The notes under the pieces were generated by a model that searched no databases, was not told where the DNA came from, and saw only the letters and a list, made by a program, of their open reading frames with translations. From positions 449,814 to 513,813 of the forward strand of contig DIUZ01000002.1 in NCBI GenBank assembly GCA_002423205.1: a stretch of 64,000 bases of DNA, given 5' to 3'. The number at the start of each line of letters is the position of its first letter. Positions within the stretch are counted from its first letter, which is position 1. A program made the translations under genes and the position numbers. Of this stretch, positions 52,002 to 60,196 are shown piece by piece. The stretch comes from Micavibrio sp. UBA6145 (GTDB lineage: Bacteria > Pseudomonadota > Alphaproteobacteria > Micavibrionales > UBA1664).

Positions 52002-52796
52002 ATGGATTGTAATGGTGTTGTTCTAAGCGTCGATATGTCTGACCCCAGCGGGGGTACCGGCGTCAATGCCGCCATCAAGACATCGCACGCCTTTCACGGA
52101 TACGCGCAATCCGCCATCACCGCCGTATCGGTGCAGACACCCGATGCCGTTCTTGGCATCTGGCCCGTCCCGCCGGTTGTTGTGATCGACCAGATCCGCG
52201 CCGCGTTTTCCTCTTTCAATGTAGGCTGCATCCTGCTCGGGCTTTTACCGGGTAAGGAAACCATCGACGCGGTTGGCGATTTTCTGGATACACTCAGTCC
52301 TAAAGTGCCTGTTATCGTCGATCCGGTTATCAGCAGCCGCGACGGCAAACGCTACCTCGGCAAACCCGACATTGACGCGCTCAAGCGCCGCATCCTGATC
52401 CATGCCGATCTCCTCATGCCCAATATTACGGAGGCTGAGAACCTGACCGGTCTCACCATCCGCGACGAACAATCGATGGAGCACGCGGCTGAAATGCTGC
52501 TCACCCTCGGACCCCGCAACGTCTTCCTGAAAGGCTCTGATCTCGGGCTCGACAAGATTTACGAAATCTATGTCGACGACCGACGCACGCAGGTGTTTCA
52601 GGCCGACCGCCTTGAATCCAAAAAAACCCACGGCGCCGGCGCGACGCTGGCCGCCGCAACCGCCATAATGGTGGCGCAGGGCAACACCCCGCGCGAATCT
52701 GTCACGCGTGCACGTCAGTATCTGGAGGACGCCATTCGCAACGCTCCCGATCTGGGGAGTGAAACGGGCCCGGTCAGCCACACTTTTATCGGCTGA
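52002..52796 (+). CDS. ThiD/PdxK-like hydroxymethylpyrimidine kinase lacking the usual Cys
   Basis: The 264-residue ribokinase-fold protein resembles ThiD, which phosphorylates HMP and HMP-P in thiamine synthesis. It shows SDPSGGTG near 13, VIVDPVISSRDGKRYL near 105, LLMPNITEAENLTG near 138 and KTHGAGATLAAA near 208. In ThiD the last motif reads HGTGCTLSAA; here the Cys is Ala214. A fully standard ThiD is therefore not certain; a relative with altered substrate, such as pyridoxal-type kinases, is possible. No thiamine genes flank it. Confidence 0.78.
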   Translation: MDCNGVVLSVDMSDPSGGTGVNAAIKTSHAFHGYAQSAITAVSVQTPDAVLGIWPVPPVVVIDQIRAAFSSFNVGCILLGLLPGKETIDAVGDFLDTLSPKVPVIVDPVISSRDGKRYLGKPDIDALKRRILIHADLLMPNITEAENLTGLTIRDEQSMEHAAEMLLTLGPRNVFLKGSDLGLDKIYEIYVDDRRTQVFQADRLESKKTHGAGATLAAATAIMVAQGNTPRESVTRARQYLEDAIRNAPDLGSETGPVSHTFIG

Positions 52797-52923
52797 CATT
52801 TTCAAAACTGCATATCTGCCATGTCATATTATCTTGGGTTGAAACGCCCGCGGCTGTTGCGTTGCACAATCATGCCCGGATATCCTTGAATCCTGACCTG
52901 AACAGCCAACCGGGGGGTAAGGC

Positions 52924-53817
52924 GTGCGAAAGGGATTAATAGGAATATCCGCGCTTTGTCTGACTGCGATGTTCTCGAGTTTTAGCCGTCCTGGCTATTC
53001 CGCGCCCAAACCGGCGCACATATCCGCCGAAACCTGCACCATCTCCGAGATGCCTGCGCGCATCGCCGGTGAAAACACCGTCCGCGTCCTGAGCTGGAAT
53101 GTTCAGCAAATCCCCGCCATAGCCACGCAGGAATACCCGGAAGGGCGCGAACATTGCCAGAAACAGATATTCGAACATTTCAACATCACCATGATGCAGG
53201 AGGCATTCCTCAACACCGGTCCTTTGCGTGAAAATGCGCAGTGGAGCTGGCGTCCGGTTTTCGCACCTGGCCGCAAACTGCTTGGTTACATTAACGAAAA
53301 TTTCCGATCCCCCGGCCTGATGGTCCGCGCAGATCGTGACGTGGCTGCAATTGAAGCGCGCCCGTTCGGCAATTGCGCCGGGCTGTTCAATCACAAAAAC
53401 GACTGCTTGGCCCAAAAGGGGTTCCAGATTTTCAAACTGGGTGACATCACGTTCGTTAATATGCACATGGATGCCGGGCGAGCGCCGGAAGACCGAAAGG
53501 CGCGTGCGCGCCAGCTTGATATTCTTTTTGCGGCTCTTCCTGTGGAAGGGCCGTTAGTTTTTGCGGGTGACATCAATATCAACGACCAGCGACCGCAAGA
53601 ACACGCGCGCTTTCTGGAAGAAGCCCAGAAAGCCGGGCTGACCATCATTGAACATAATAAAAACGATGTCATTGCGGTGCGTGGTGTAAACGTGGTGAAC
53701 AGTGGCGTGCTTGAGTTTGATCGCTACAGCGATCATCGCGCCCTGTGGGTCGATCTGGTTTTACCGGCTTCACAGCCAGCCTTTCCGGCTACACGTATCG
53801 CCGCGAATATACCCTGA
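52924..53817 (+). CDS. Secreted endonuclease/exonuclease/phosphatase family protein
   Basis: The 297-residue product starts at GTG 52924 after AAGG and has a signal-like N-terminus (GISALCLTAMFSSFSRPGYSA). The EEP fold motifs are VLSWNVQQI, MMQEAF with the metal Glu, FVNMHMDAG, FAGDININ, and SDHRALWVD with the catalytic His. The layout resembles bacterial sphingomyelinase/phosphodiesterase members more than DNA repair enzymes. Substrate unknown; extracellular or periplasmic location inferred. Confidence 0.8.
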   Translation: MRKGLIGISALCLTAMFSSFSRPGYSAPKPAHISAETCTISEMPARIAGENTVRVLSWNVQQIPAIATQEYPEGREHCQKQIFEHFNITMMQEAFLNTGPLRENAQWSWRPVFAPGRKLLGYINENFRSPGLMVRADRDVAAIEARPFGNCAGLFNHKNDCLAQKGFQIFKLGDITFVNMHMDAGRAPEDRKARARQLDILFAALPVEGPLVFAGDININDQRPQEHARFLEEAQKAGLTIIEHNKNDVIAVRGVNVVNSGVLEFDRYSDHRALWVDLVLPASQPAFPATRIAANIP

Positions 53818-53862
53818 GCAGTTTTCCTTGAAGTGGCCATATTTGGCCCATACCATCGCGTT

Positions 53863-54528
53863 ATGACGTCGTCGCTTCCCGAATTGCATTCCTATCGTTT
53901 TGGTCCTTTGGCTGCCGGGAAACCGCATCAGCTTATCGTGCTCCTCCATGGCCTTGGTTCCAACGGCCAGGACCTCATCAGCCTCGCACCGTTCTGGGCG
54001 AGGGAGCTGCCCAATGCCCTGTTCGTATCACCTGACGCGCCGTTCCCCTGTGATATGGCCCCGATGGGCCATCAATGGTTTTCGCTGCAGGAATGGACCG
54101 AAGACGCGATGCTTAAAGGTGCAGAAAAGGCATTTCCGATTGTGGATAACTATCTGGATAAGCTGTTGAAGAATACCGGTCTGACCGATGAAGCCATGGC
54201 CCTGGTCGGTTTTTCGCAGGGGACCATGATGTCCCTCTACACCGCCCCACGGCGTAGAAACGCTTGTGCAGGAGTTCTTGGTTACTCAGGGGCATTGCTG
54301 GGGGCCAAGCTTCTTAAAAATGCGAATGTCCACAAAGTACCCACATGCCTGATTCATGGCGATGCCGATACGGTCGTCCCCGTGACCGCATGGCACCAGG
54401 GCATGGCCGCCCTCAAAGAACTGGACGTTCCGGTGGAGGGAAGCCTGCTTCCCGGCCTTGCCCATGGTATCGACGATGCCGGCATTCGCATGGGTTTGGA
54501 CTTTCTGAAGGCCAAATTACCCCTCTGA
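53863..54528 (+). CDS. Phospholipase/carboxylesterase family hydrolase
   Basis: The 221-residue alpha/beta hydrolase resembles acyl-protein thioesterase/carboxylesterase 2. Motifs are LIVLLHGLGSNGQDL (oxyanion region), the nucleophile elbow GFSQG, the Asp in HGDADTVVP, and the His in GLAHGID. No signal is present. ATG 53863 fits the family; an earlier start at 53833 is possible. Confidence 0.87.
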   Translation: MTSSLPELHSYRFGPLAAGKPHQLIVLLHGLGSNGQDLISLAPFWARELPNALFVSPDAPFPCDMAPMGHQWFSLQEWTEDAMLKGAEKAFPIVDNYLDKLLKNTGLTDEAMALVGFSQGTMMSLYTAPRRRNACAGVLGYSGALLGAKLLKNANVHKVPTCLIHGDADTVVPVTAWHQGMAALKELDVPVEGSLLPGLAHGIDDAGIRMGLDFLKAKLPL

Positions 54529-54533
54529 AATAC

Positions 54534-54570
54534 GGTAATATTGTTTCAATGCAATAGAAACATTATTACC
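54534..54570. repeat. Imperfect palindrome after the esterase gene
   Basis: Arms GGTAATATTGTTTC (54534-54547) and GAAACATTATTACC (54557-54570) pair except at one position, with a 9-base loop. No T-run follows, so it is not a standard terminator; it could be a protein-binding site or mRNA-stabilising hairpin. The rest of 54571-54748 holds only the promoter-like box listed separately. Confidence 0.6.
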
Positions 54571-54674
54571 CGCAGATGGCGCAAATCCGCCATGCGCCGG
54601 GAATGACCCTTTTCTGCTGCTGCTATGCGTCACAAGTGATTAAGAAAAATGACGAAAATGGCGGTTTTCCGCGG

Positions 54675-54680
54675 TATAAT
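54675..54680 (+). promoter_or_regulatory. Possible -10 box for the small membrane gene
   Basis: A perfect TATAAT lies 69 bases before the ATG of the gene at 54749. No good TTGACA-like -35 box is seen at the usual distance (TGACGA at 54650 is too far), so the call is tentative. Confidence 0.4.
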
Positions 54681-54748
54681 AGACTTGTGAGCCCGAGGTT
54701 CACTAGTTAATTCCAGACCTGGGGCCACTTCACAAACGGAGGCATTTC

Positions 54749-55111
54749 ATGTTTGGTCACCTAACTGATTTTTCACATTCTCGTACTAACGGCGAAGCTC
54801 TTGGCTTCTTCGTGTTCTTCACTGTTCTTATGGTAGGTATCTCTACCGTTCTGGGTTCTGTCCTGGGTACCCTGGGTCTGCACCTGGTCGGCACCGGCGT
54901 CTCGACAATTATGACGGGCGTTGATGTCAACACCATGATCGGAACGCTGTTCGTCCTGATCCTGTCCAGCCTGATCCTGGTCAATAAGAAACTGACCGGC
55001 GACCTTCTGTCCATCATCCTGACGGTTGTGGGCGTGTATGTGTCGTACGAAATCGGCATGCTGCTTGGCATGTTGGTCGTGTCGTACCTGACCACCATCA
55101 AAGGCAAGTAA
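54749..55111 (+). CDS. Small polytopic membrane protein, hypothetical
   Basis: The 120-residue product has about four hydrophobic segments (GFFVFFTVLMVGISTVLGSVL, TLFVLILSSLILV, LLSIILTVVGVYVSYEIGML, LVVSYL). A strong GGAGG ribosome site precedes the ATG and a strong terminator follows, so it is probably a well-expressed single gene. No family is recognised. Confidence 0.7.
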   Translation: MFGHLTDFSHSRTNGEALGFFVFFTVLMVGISTVLGSVLGTLGLHLVGTGVSTIMTGVDVNTMIGTLFVLILSSLILVNKKLTGDLLSIILTVVGVYVSYEIGMLLGMLVVSYLTTIKGK

Positions 55112-55142
55112 CCACTAGGTCTTTTTAAAAGACACTGATGTG

Positions 55143-55173
55143 GAGCCGGACAAAATTGTCCGGCTCTTTTTTT
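55143..55173 (+). terminator. Strong Rho-independent terminator
   Basis: GAGCCGGACAA / TTGTCCGGCTC (55143-55166) is a perfect 11-bp stem followed by seven T residues. It ends the membrane-protein gene at 54749-55111. Confidence 0.9.
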
Positions 55174-55286
55174 CATATTTTATTTGCATCCTGTGGCTGA
55201 CTCCCCTAAACACAAGGAATTCCGCTCGTTTTGAGGCAACTGACAAAAGCGCATCCGCAATCAGGATGCGCGTATGGGGATTTTTT

Positions 55287-55412
55287 ATGTTCAAGGATTT
55301 GTTCAATTTCAGAAAACAGCGCACGCCGGTCGAGGCTGCCGTGTTTTTTGGTTTCTACACCGGTGCCTATTTCCTGGTCACCGAACTGCTGCAGCTAATT
55401 GGCGCTGCTTAA
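55287..55412 (+). CDS. Very small membrane protein (41 residues)
   Basis: The product MFKDLFNFRKQRTP... has a basic start and one hydrophobic segment (AAVFFGFYTGAYFLVTELLQ). The ATG lies after a poor ribosome site (GGGGA). Composition resembles a real small membrane peptide; no family is known to me. The longer reading frame from 55140 runs through the terminator and is rejected. Confidence 0.45.
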   Translation: MFKDLFNFRKQRTPVEAAVFFGFYTGAYFLVTELLQLIGAA

Positions 55413-55502
55413 GAATCTGCGATATAATGGGTGTGTGCAAAGAAATGCATCACACCCATTGCTTTTTGGGCCCTGTCATCAGCCACAGGGACGGGGTCGT
55501 CC

Positions 55503-56075
55503 ATGACCTTCGGATCAGGCGCACATCCCGACGCTTACCCAGCCCTGATCCTGAATGCTGATTTTCGCCCTTTGTCTTACTACCCGCTCTCTCTCTGGTC
55601 CTGGGAGGAAGCCGTCAAAGCCGTTTTCCGCGACAGCGTCACCGTCCTTGCCGAGTACGAGCGCGTCGTTCATTCCCCGTCCATAGCCATGAAACTGCCC
55701 AGCGTGCTGGCGCTCAAGGACTATGTCCCCAACGTCCACAGCCCGGCCTTTACCCGGTTTAACGTATTCCTTCGCGATCAATGGCGATGCCAGTATTGCG
55801 GCAACACATTCAAGACCCAGCAACTGACCTTTGACCACGTCATCCCAAGGTCACGCGGCGGTCGGACAAGCTGGGACAACATCGTCACCGCCTGCCGGCC
55901 GTGTAACACCGCCAAGGGCCGTTACCTGCCGCACGAGATCAATATGTTCCCCAAGGGCGAACCCTTCCGCCCGAACATCCATGAACTGCAGCAGCAGGGG
56001 CGCAAATTCCCGCCCAACTTCCTGCACCAGAGCTGGCATGACTTCCTGTATTGGGATTCCGAGTTGGAAGGCTGA
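55503..56075 (+). CDS. HNH endonuclease
   Basis: The 190-residue product has the alphaproteobacterial HNH layout. The N-terminal part reads YPALILNADFRPLSYYPLSL and WSWEEAVKAVFRD. The zinc/catalytic region is RCQYCGN (first CXXC), LTFDHVIPRSRGG (HNH His), WDNIVTACRPCNTAKG (second CXXC, Asn and final motif). Free-standing HNH proteins of this type are common and of unclear target. ATG 55503 gives the family-like N-terminus. Confidence 0.9.
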   Translation: MTFGSGAHPDAYPALILNADFRPLSYYPLSLWSWEEAVKAVFRDSVTVLAEYERVVHSPSIAMKLPSVLALKDYVPNVHSPAFTRFNVFLRDQWRCQYCGNTFKTQQLTFDHVIPRSRGGRTSWDNIVTACRPCNTAKGRYLPHEINMFPKGEPFRPNIHELQQQGRKFPPNFLHQSWHDFLYWDSELEG

Positions 56076-56093
56076 GGCCTTAGGAACAGGCGA

Positions 56094-56498
56094 TCAGGGC
56101 TTCCGGGGTGGTGTGATACTGCGCATTAACGCGCGGCCGCCAGTTTCGTTACAGGTGCTGCGGGCTTCACCTGCGGCGATAATCTGGCGAAAGTCGCCGC
56201 CTTTACCTGTAAGAGGAGTGCCATTTGCCTGCATATGCGCTTGGACGCATTTAGCTCCGGCTTCAAAGCCCGCGATAAAATCAGAATTCTTAGTGCTAAG
56301 GGTGACAGCCATGGCCTTTTTAGCCTGATCCAGCCCCTTTGCGGCGACGACACTAGCCTGTCCGGTGCCGTAGAGGAATCCCTCATGCACATCAAAAGGA
56401 TTACCGTTGGTCGACTGAGCGGCCGCACTGGTAGCGCCCATGCTAAGGGCCAGGAATACACCAGAAAGCTGGCTTTTCTTAAATCCAGTAATTTTCAT
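56094..56498 (-). CDS. Secreted small protein, hypothetical
   Basis: The 134-residue product has a signal (KSQLSGVFLALSMGATSAAAQ) followed by a soluble domain with two cysteines (AKCVQAH, RSTCNET) that may form a disulfide. No family is recognised. ATG 56498 is where the signal begins. It converges on the HNH gene. Confidence 0.6.
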   Translation of the reverse strand: MKITGFKKSQLSGVFLALSMGATSAAAQSTNGNPFDVHEGFLYGTGQASVVAAKGLDQAKKAMAVTLSTKNSDFIAGFEAGAKCVQAHMQANGTPLTGKGGDFRQIIAAGEARSTCNETGGRALMRSITPPRKP

Positions 56499-56606
56499 AA
56501 ATAACCATACCCCAGAACAATAAAAAAAATCACTTAAAATAACACGAGATCTCATATTAATCAGGTCATGGCTGGCAGTTAAGCTGGAATCGAGTACAAA
56601 CGCCTC

Positions 56607-56843
56607 ATGCGCATTCAAAAGCTTCCCGCTAGCTATATGCGGTTCGTTCTACCCCTGGTTATCTCCATAATTATGTCCTGTATCGTCTCTGGCGTGTCCA
56701 CGCTGCGCAGTGTCGGGCTGGGACCTGAGATGCTCCATTTATGGCCGGGAAACTGGTTGGTTTCATGGATGATCGCGTTCCCCGTCCTGCTGCTTGTCAT
56801 GCCCGTCGCCAGACGCATCGCAGGTCTGTTTGTAGCGTCATGA
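56607..56843 (+). CDS. DUF2798 small membrane protein
   Basis: The 78-residue product has two hydrophobic segments (FVLPLVISIIMSCIVSGVST and WLVSWMIAFPVLLLVMPVARR) in the DUF2798 pattern, including the Pro and Arg after the second helix. Function of the family is unknown. Confidence 0.78.
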   Translation: MRIQKLPASYMRFVLPLVISIIMSCIVSGVSTLRSVGLGPEMLHLWPGNWLVSWMIAFPVLLLVMPVARRIAGLFVAS

Positions 56844-56913
56844 CCCTTACATGAACCGAAAAATAATCGTTTAAAATCAATGAGTGAGGCTCTAAGATCT
56901 GTCTATCCAAGAT

Positions 56914-56937
56914 CCATGAACCATTGATGGTTTATGG
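56914..56937. repeat. Palindrome in the gap before carA's 3' end
   Basis: CCATGAACCAT and ATGGTTTATGG (56914-56924 and 56927-56937) pair except at one position with a 2-base loop. The gap 56844-57080 has no gene; it contains this palindrome and the carA terminator. Possible protein-binding site. Confidence 0.5.
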
Positions 56938-57045
56938 AATCTCATAGGCATCCAGGTGAAATTTTTCTATCCATACCGCCGGTAACCCTCAGCCGGGCAT
57001 ACACTTCCGCAGATAACCCATGAAATGGCATTGAGAGATGATGGT

Positions 57046-57065
57046 GCAAAACGCCGCAGGGCGGC
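57046..57065 (-). terminator. Probable Rho-independent terminator of carA
   Basis: On the minus strand, CGCCGC-CCT-GCGGCG is followed by TTTTGC, directly after the carA stop. The T-run is short, so efficiency is uncertain. Confidence 0.6.
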
Positions 57066-57080
57066 GCATCGCTGGTTCAC

Positions 57081-58250
57081 TCAGGCAGCCTTACGGGTGG
57101 CTTTATTTTCCGCAATCATGTCCATAAACCTGTTGAAAAGGTAGTGGCTATCCTGTGGACCGGGGCTTGCCTCGGGGTGGTATTGGACTGAGAAAGCGGG
57201 ACGATCGGTGCAGCTTATACCCTCGTTGGAGCCGTCGAACAGGGACACGTGGCTGACCACAACATTCTCAGGTAAGCTCTCAGGAACCACGCAGAAACCA
57301 TGGTTTTGACTTGTAATTTCAACCTTGCCTGTGACCAGGTCCTTGACCGGCTGGTTGGCACCGCGATGGCCAAGATGCATTTTCTTGGTTTTACCGCCCA
57401 GCGCCAGCGCAAGCATCTGGTGACCGAGGCAGATACCAAAAACCGGCATTTTGGCGTCCAGCAGTTTGCGGATAACCGGCACCGCATACTGACCCGTAGC
57501 CGCCGGGTCACCGGGGCCATTGGACAGGAAAACACCGTCCGGGTTGAGTGCAAGAATGTCTTCCGCCGTGGTCTGGGCCGGAACAACCGTCACCTCACAG
57601 CCGACAGAGGCCAGACAGCGCAGAATATTGCGTTTTGCACCATAGTCGATCGCGACGACTTTATATTTTGGATTCAACTGTTTGCCGTAACCTGTACCCA
57701 GCGCCCATCCTGATTCGTTCCACGTGTAACGTTGCTGGCAGGAAACCTCGAGCGCGAGGTCCATACCGTCCAGTCCCGGCCAGTTTTTGGCTTTGGCTTT
57801 CAGGGCAGGGATGTCGAACTTGCCGTCGGCGCGGTGGGCAATGACACCGTTCGGGGCGCCTTGTTCGCGGATGCGGCGGGTCAAAGCGCGGGTATCGATG
57901 CCCGCAATACCGGGCAGGTTGTAATGCTTAAGCCATTGATCGAAATGCTGGGTGGCGCGCCAGCTGGCCGGTTCGGTGATGTTTTCGCGCACGATGACAC
58001 CCCGGGCGGCGGGGTTGATGGTCTCGATGTCTTCCGGGTTGGTGCCCACATTGCCGATATGGGGGAAGGTGAAGGTGATGATCTGCCCGGCATAGGACGG
58101 ATCGGTCAAAATCTCCTGATACCCGGTCATGGACGTATTGAAGCAGATTTCCCCGACCATCTCGGTTTCAGCCCCAAACCCGTATCCGTAGATGACGGTC
58201 CCGTCATTCAGTACCAGTACAGCAGTGGGCGTGAGCGCGCGCGTGGTCAT
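57081..58250 (-). CDS. carA: Carbamoyl-phosphate synthase small subunit
   Basis: The 389-residue glutamine amidotransferase subunit releases ammonia for carbamoyl phosphate (arginine and pyrimidine synthesis). The N-terminal CPSase domain contains ETEMVGEICFNTSMTGYQEI and IDTRALTRRIRE. The class I GATase domain has the nucleophile in GICLGHQML (Cys274) and the His/Glu pair in YHPEASPGPQD. ATG 58250 matches the usual length. carB is not adjacent. Confidence 0.95.
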   Translation of the reverse strand: MTTRALTPTAVLVLNDGTVIYGYGFGAETEMVGEICFNTSMTGYQEILTDPSYAGQIITFTFPHIGNVGTNPEDIETINPAARGVIVRENITEPASWRATQHFDQWLKHYNLPGIAGIDTRALTRRIREQGAPNGVIAHRADGKFDIPALKAKAKNWPGLDGMDLALEVSCQQRYTWNESGWALGTGYGKQLNPKYKVVAIDYGAKRNILRCLASVGCEVTVVPAQTTAEDILALNPDGVFLSNGPGDPAATGQYAVPVIRKLLDAKMPVFGICLGHQMLALALGGKTKKMHLGHRGANQPVKDLVTGKVEITSQNHGFCVVPESLPENVVVSHVSLFDGSNEGISCTDRPAFSVQYHPEASPGPQDSHYLFNRFMDMIAENKATRKAA

Positions 58251-58336
58251 CGGCGGGATCCTTGGTCGTCTTGAGTTGTAGGCTAAGTGAGTGTTATACA
58301 GATATTCATTCAACAATCGCAAAGAAATTTTCACCC

Positions 58337-58798
58337 ATGACCGATTTACGCACCCGTTTTACCGACGACATGAAGACCGCAATGAAAGCGGGGGACGCCA
58401 ACACCACGGCAACCATCCGCCTGATCATCGCCGCCATGAAGATGAAGGACGTGGACGCCCGCGGTGCCGGCAAGGATCAGGCCAGCGATGCCGAGCTGTT
58501 CTCCATGATGCAGACCATGATCAAGCAGCGTCAGGAAAGCTCCAAAGTCTTCCGTGACAATGCCCGCCCGGAGCTGGCCGACAAGGAAGACGCCGAGATC
58601 AAGATCATTGAAAATTACCTGCCCAAGCAGATGAGCGAGTCGGATGTCGACGCCGCTATCACCGCCGTCATCGCCGAACTGGGCGTCACGTCGGCCAAGG
58701 ATATGGGCAAGGTCATCGGTGTTCTGAAAACCAAGTATGCCGGCCAGATCGACATGGCCAAGGCATCAGCCGTGGTCAAAGGCAAACTCGCGGCCTAA
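58337..58798 (+). CDS. GatB/YqeY domain-containing protein
   Basis: The 153-residue all-helical protein belongs to the YqeY family, related to the C-terminal domain of GatB that contacts tRNA. Family segments are RTRFTDDMKTAMKAGD, TIRLIIAAMK, RQESSKVFRDN and ENYLPKQMSESDV, with GKVIGVLKTKYAGQIDM at the end. It is divergent from carA and upstream of dnaG-rpoD, as in many alphaproteobacteria. The 3' end overlaps the SRPBCC gene by four bases. Confidence 0.9.
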   Translation: MTDLRTRFTDDMKTAMKAGDANTTATIRLIIAAMKMKDVDARGAGKDQASDAELFSMMQTMIKQRQESSKVFRDNARPELADKEDAEIKIIENYLPKQMSESDVDAAITAVIAELGVTSAKDMGKVIGVLKTKYAGQIDMAKASAVVKGKLAA

Positions 58799-59274
58799 GC
58801 CGCGAGTTTTTCCGCCAGATTCTCGAGGTATGACGTCCAGCCACCTGTGTGTGAGACCACCGTGTTCCGGTCCGGCAGGCCTTCGTGGATGAAATTGACG
58901 AGCGTTTTGTCACCCTGCTCGCTGAAGTCCACGGTCACTAGCGTTTCCATCCCGATTAAATCTTTGCGTTCCTCGCTGCAATTGTCTTCCCATACATGGC
59001 TGTACACCAGGCGGGATGGGGGCGCGATCTCGCGGTAGACGCCGCCAGCGGCGTAATTTTTGCCGGACGGTGCCTGCATCGTAAACCGGTACTGGCCGCC
59101 AACGCGTAAATCCGCATCGAAGGACAACACTCTGAATCCTTGGGGGCAGAACCATTGCAACAGATGTTGCGGGTCCGTCCATGCCTTGAACACAAGCGCA
59201 CGCGGCGCATCAAAGACGCGGCTGATATGGAGCGAGGTATCGGTCAGGGCGACGGTCTTAGTGCTTGCGGGCAT
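58795..59274 (-). CDS. SRPBCC/AHSA1-like protein
   Basis: The 159-residue START-like (AHA1 homology) domain protein begins TSLHISRVFDAPRALVFKAW, followed by PQHLLQWFCPQGF, VGGQYRFTM and the C-terminal GGWTSYLENLAEKL. Such domains bind hydrophobic ligands. It overlaps the ArsR-type gene by 17 bases, a common regulator/SRPBCC pair, so it is probably controlled by that regulator. Confidence 0.88.
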   Translation of the reverse strand: MPASTKTVALTDTSLHISRVFDAPRALVFKAWTDPQHLLQWFCPQGFRVLSFDADLRVGGQYRFTMQAPSGKNYAAGGVYREIAPPSRLVYSHVWEDNCSEERKDLIGMETLVTVDFSEQGDKTLVNFIHEGLPDRNTVVSHTGGWTSYLENLAEKLAA

Positions 59275-59599
59275 TTTTATCTCCTTTTTGAATTTTGGCG
59301 AGGTAGGTGTCGAGTTGATCGAAGCTGCTGTCCCAGAAACGGCGGTAACCTTCAATCCAGCTCACGGCTTCTTTCATGGGGGCGGCTTCGAGGCGGCAAG
59401 GGCGCAATTGCGCGTTACGGCCACGCGTAATAAGGCCGGCAGTCTCAAGAACTTTCAGATGTTTGGAAATCGCCGGCTGGCTCATCTTGAAAGGCTTGGC
59501 CAGTTCGGTGACGGATTTCTCGCCCTCCATCAGCCTGGCCAGAATGGCGCGGCGGGTGGGGTCGGCAAGGGCCGAGAGGGTCAGGCTTAGTTGGTCCAT
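59258..59599 (-). CDS. ArsR-family transcriptional regulator
   Basis: The 113-residue winged-helix repressor shows LSALADPTRRAILARLMEGEKSV and the recognition helix FKMSQPAISKHLKVLETAGL. The metal-binding Cys motif of classical ArsR is absent, so the signal may not be a metal. ATG 59599 precedes the family start; two palindromes lie just upstream. Confidence 0.92.
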   Translation of the reverse strand: MDQLSLTLSALADPTRRAILARLMEGEKSVTELAKPFKMSQPAISKHLKVLETAGLITRGRNAQLRPCRLEAAPMKEAVSWIEGYRRFWDSSFDQLDTYLAKIQKGDKNARKH

Positions 59600-59603
59600 G
59601 TTA

Positions 59604-59640
59604 ATAACCTTTTGGTTATGTTCATCGGTTATATATAACC
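59604..59640. promoter_or_regulatory. Two palindromes upstream of the ArsR-type gene
   Basis: ATAACCTTTTGGTTAT (59604-59619) and GGTTATATATAACC (59627-59640) share the half-site GGTTAT/ATAACC. They lie 5-41 bases upstream of the regulator start and are likely its own operators. Confidence 0.7.
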
Positions 59641-59679
59641 AATAAGTTATATAAGTCAACTATCCAGATTTAAGAGAGA

Positions 59680-59895
59680 TTAATCGCGCTTGAACGCCAG
59701 TGACGCAACCGTGGTCGAAACCGTACTGGCCAGCAGAACCCCGGCAGCGCCGGTCAGGTATGCTACGGACATACCGTGAGAAAGACCGCCAAACACATAG
59801 CTAAACAACCCGCCCAAAGCGCCGAAAGTAGTGCCGGCCCCAATAATGGTAGCCCATTTGACGGTCTGATAGGTCCTGTTTTTGATCTTTTGCAT
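59680..59895 (-). CDS. Small membrane protein, two helices
   Basis: The 71-residue product has a basic start (MQKIKNRTYQTVKW) and two Gly/Ala-rich hydrophobic segments (ATIIGAGTTFGALGGLFSYVF and VAYLTGAAGVLLASTVSTTVAS). ATG 59895 follows GGAGG at short distance; TTG 59907 is an alternative. No family is known to me. Confidence 0.6.
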   Translation of the reverse strand: MQKIKNRTYQTVKWATIIGAGTTFGALGGLFSYVFGGLSHGMSVAYLTGAAGVLLASTVSTTVASLAFKRD

Positions 59896-59946
59896 GCCCT
59901 CCAACAATACAGGGAAGGCCTTAAAGTGCCGTTAATCCGCCAGTTT

Positions 59947-60180
59947 TCACCAGCGATGGGTAAAGGAAATACGGGGTCTGATGGTGGCGCGCGGCGGATT
60001 GTCGACCGGATTCACGACAACTTTCGGGTGCGTTTGCGCCTTTTGGGCAGAAAAACATCGTGTCATGTCATCTTTGGGACAACGCGACAGGATCAGGGGC
60101 GTTGGGACGGGTGATGGCATCGGTTCGGCCAGGTTTATTGTCCCAATGGCAGCAAGGGCGGCAAAGGTAAGGTTGATCAT
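59947..60180 (-). CDS. Possible small secreted protein
   Basis: The 77-residue frame begins with a weak signal-like segment (MINLTFAALAAIGTINLA) and ends in a basic low-complexity part. No strong ribosome site or family match is seen. It may be a chance frame; the interval otherwise would be empty. Confidence 0.35.
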   Translation of the reverse strand: MINLTFAALAAIGTINLAEPMPSPVPTPLILSRCPKDDMTRCFSAQKAQTHPKVVVNPVDNPPRATIRPRISFTHRW

Positions 60181-60196
60181 CTGTTATCCGTTGTTT

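Noticed and set aside
55140..55412. 90-residue frame starting in the terminator at 55140
   Set aside because: It begins inside the terminator stem; only the last 41 codons look like a protein.
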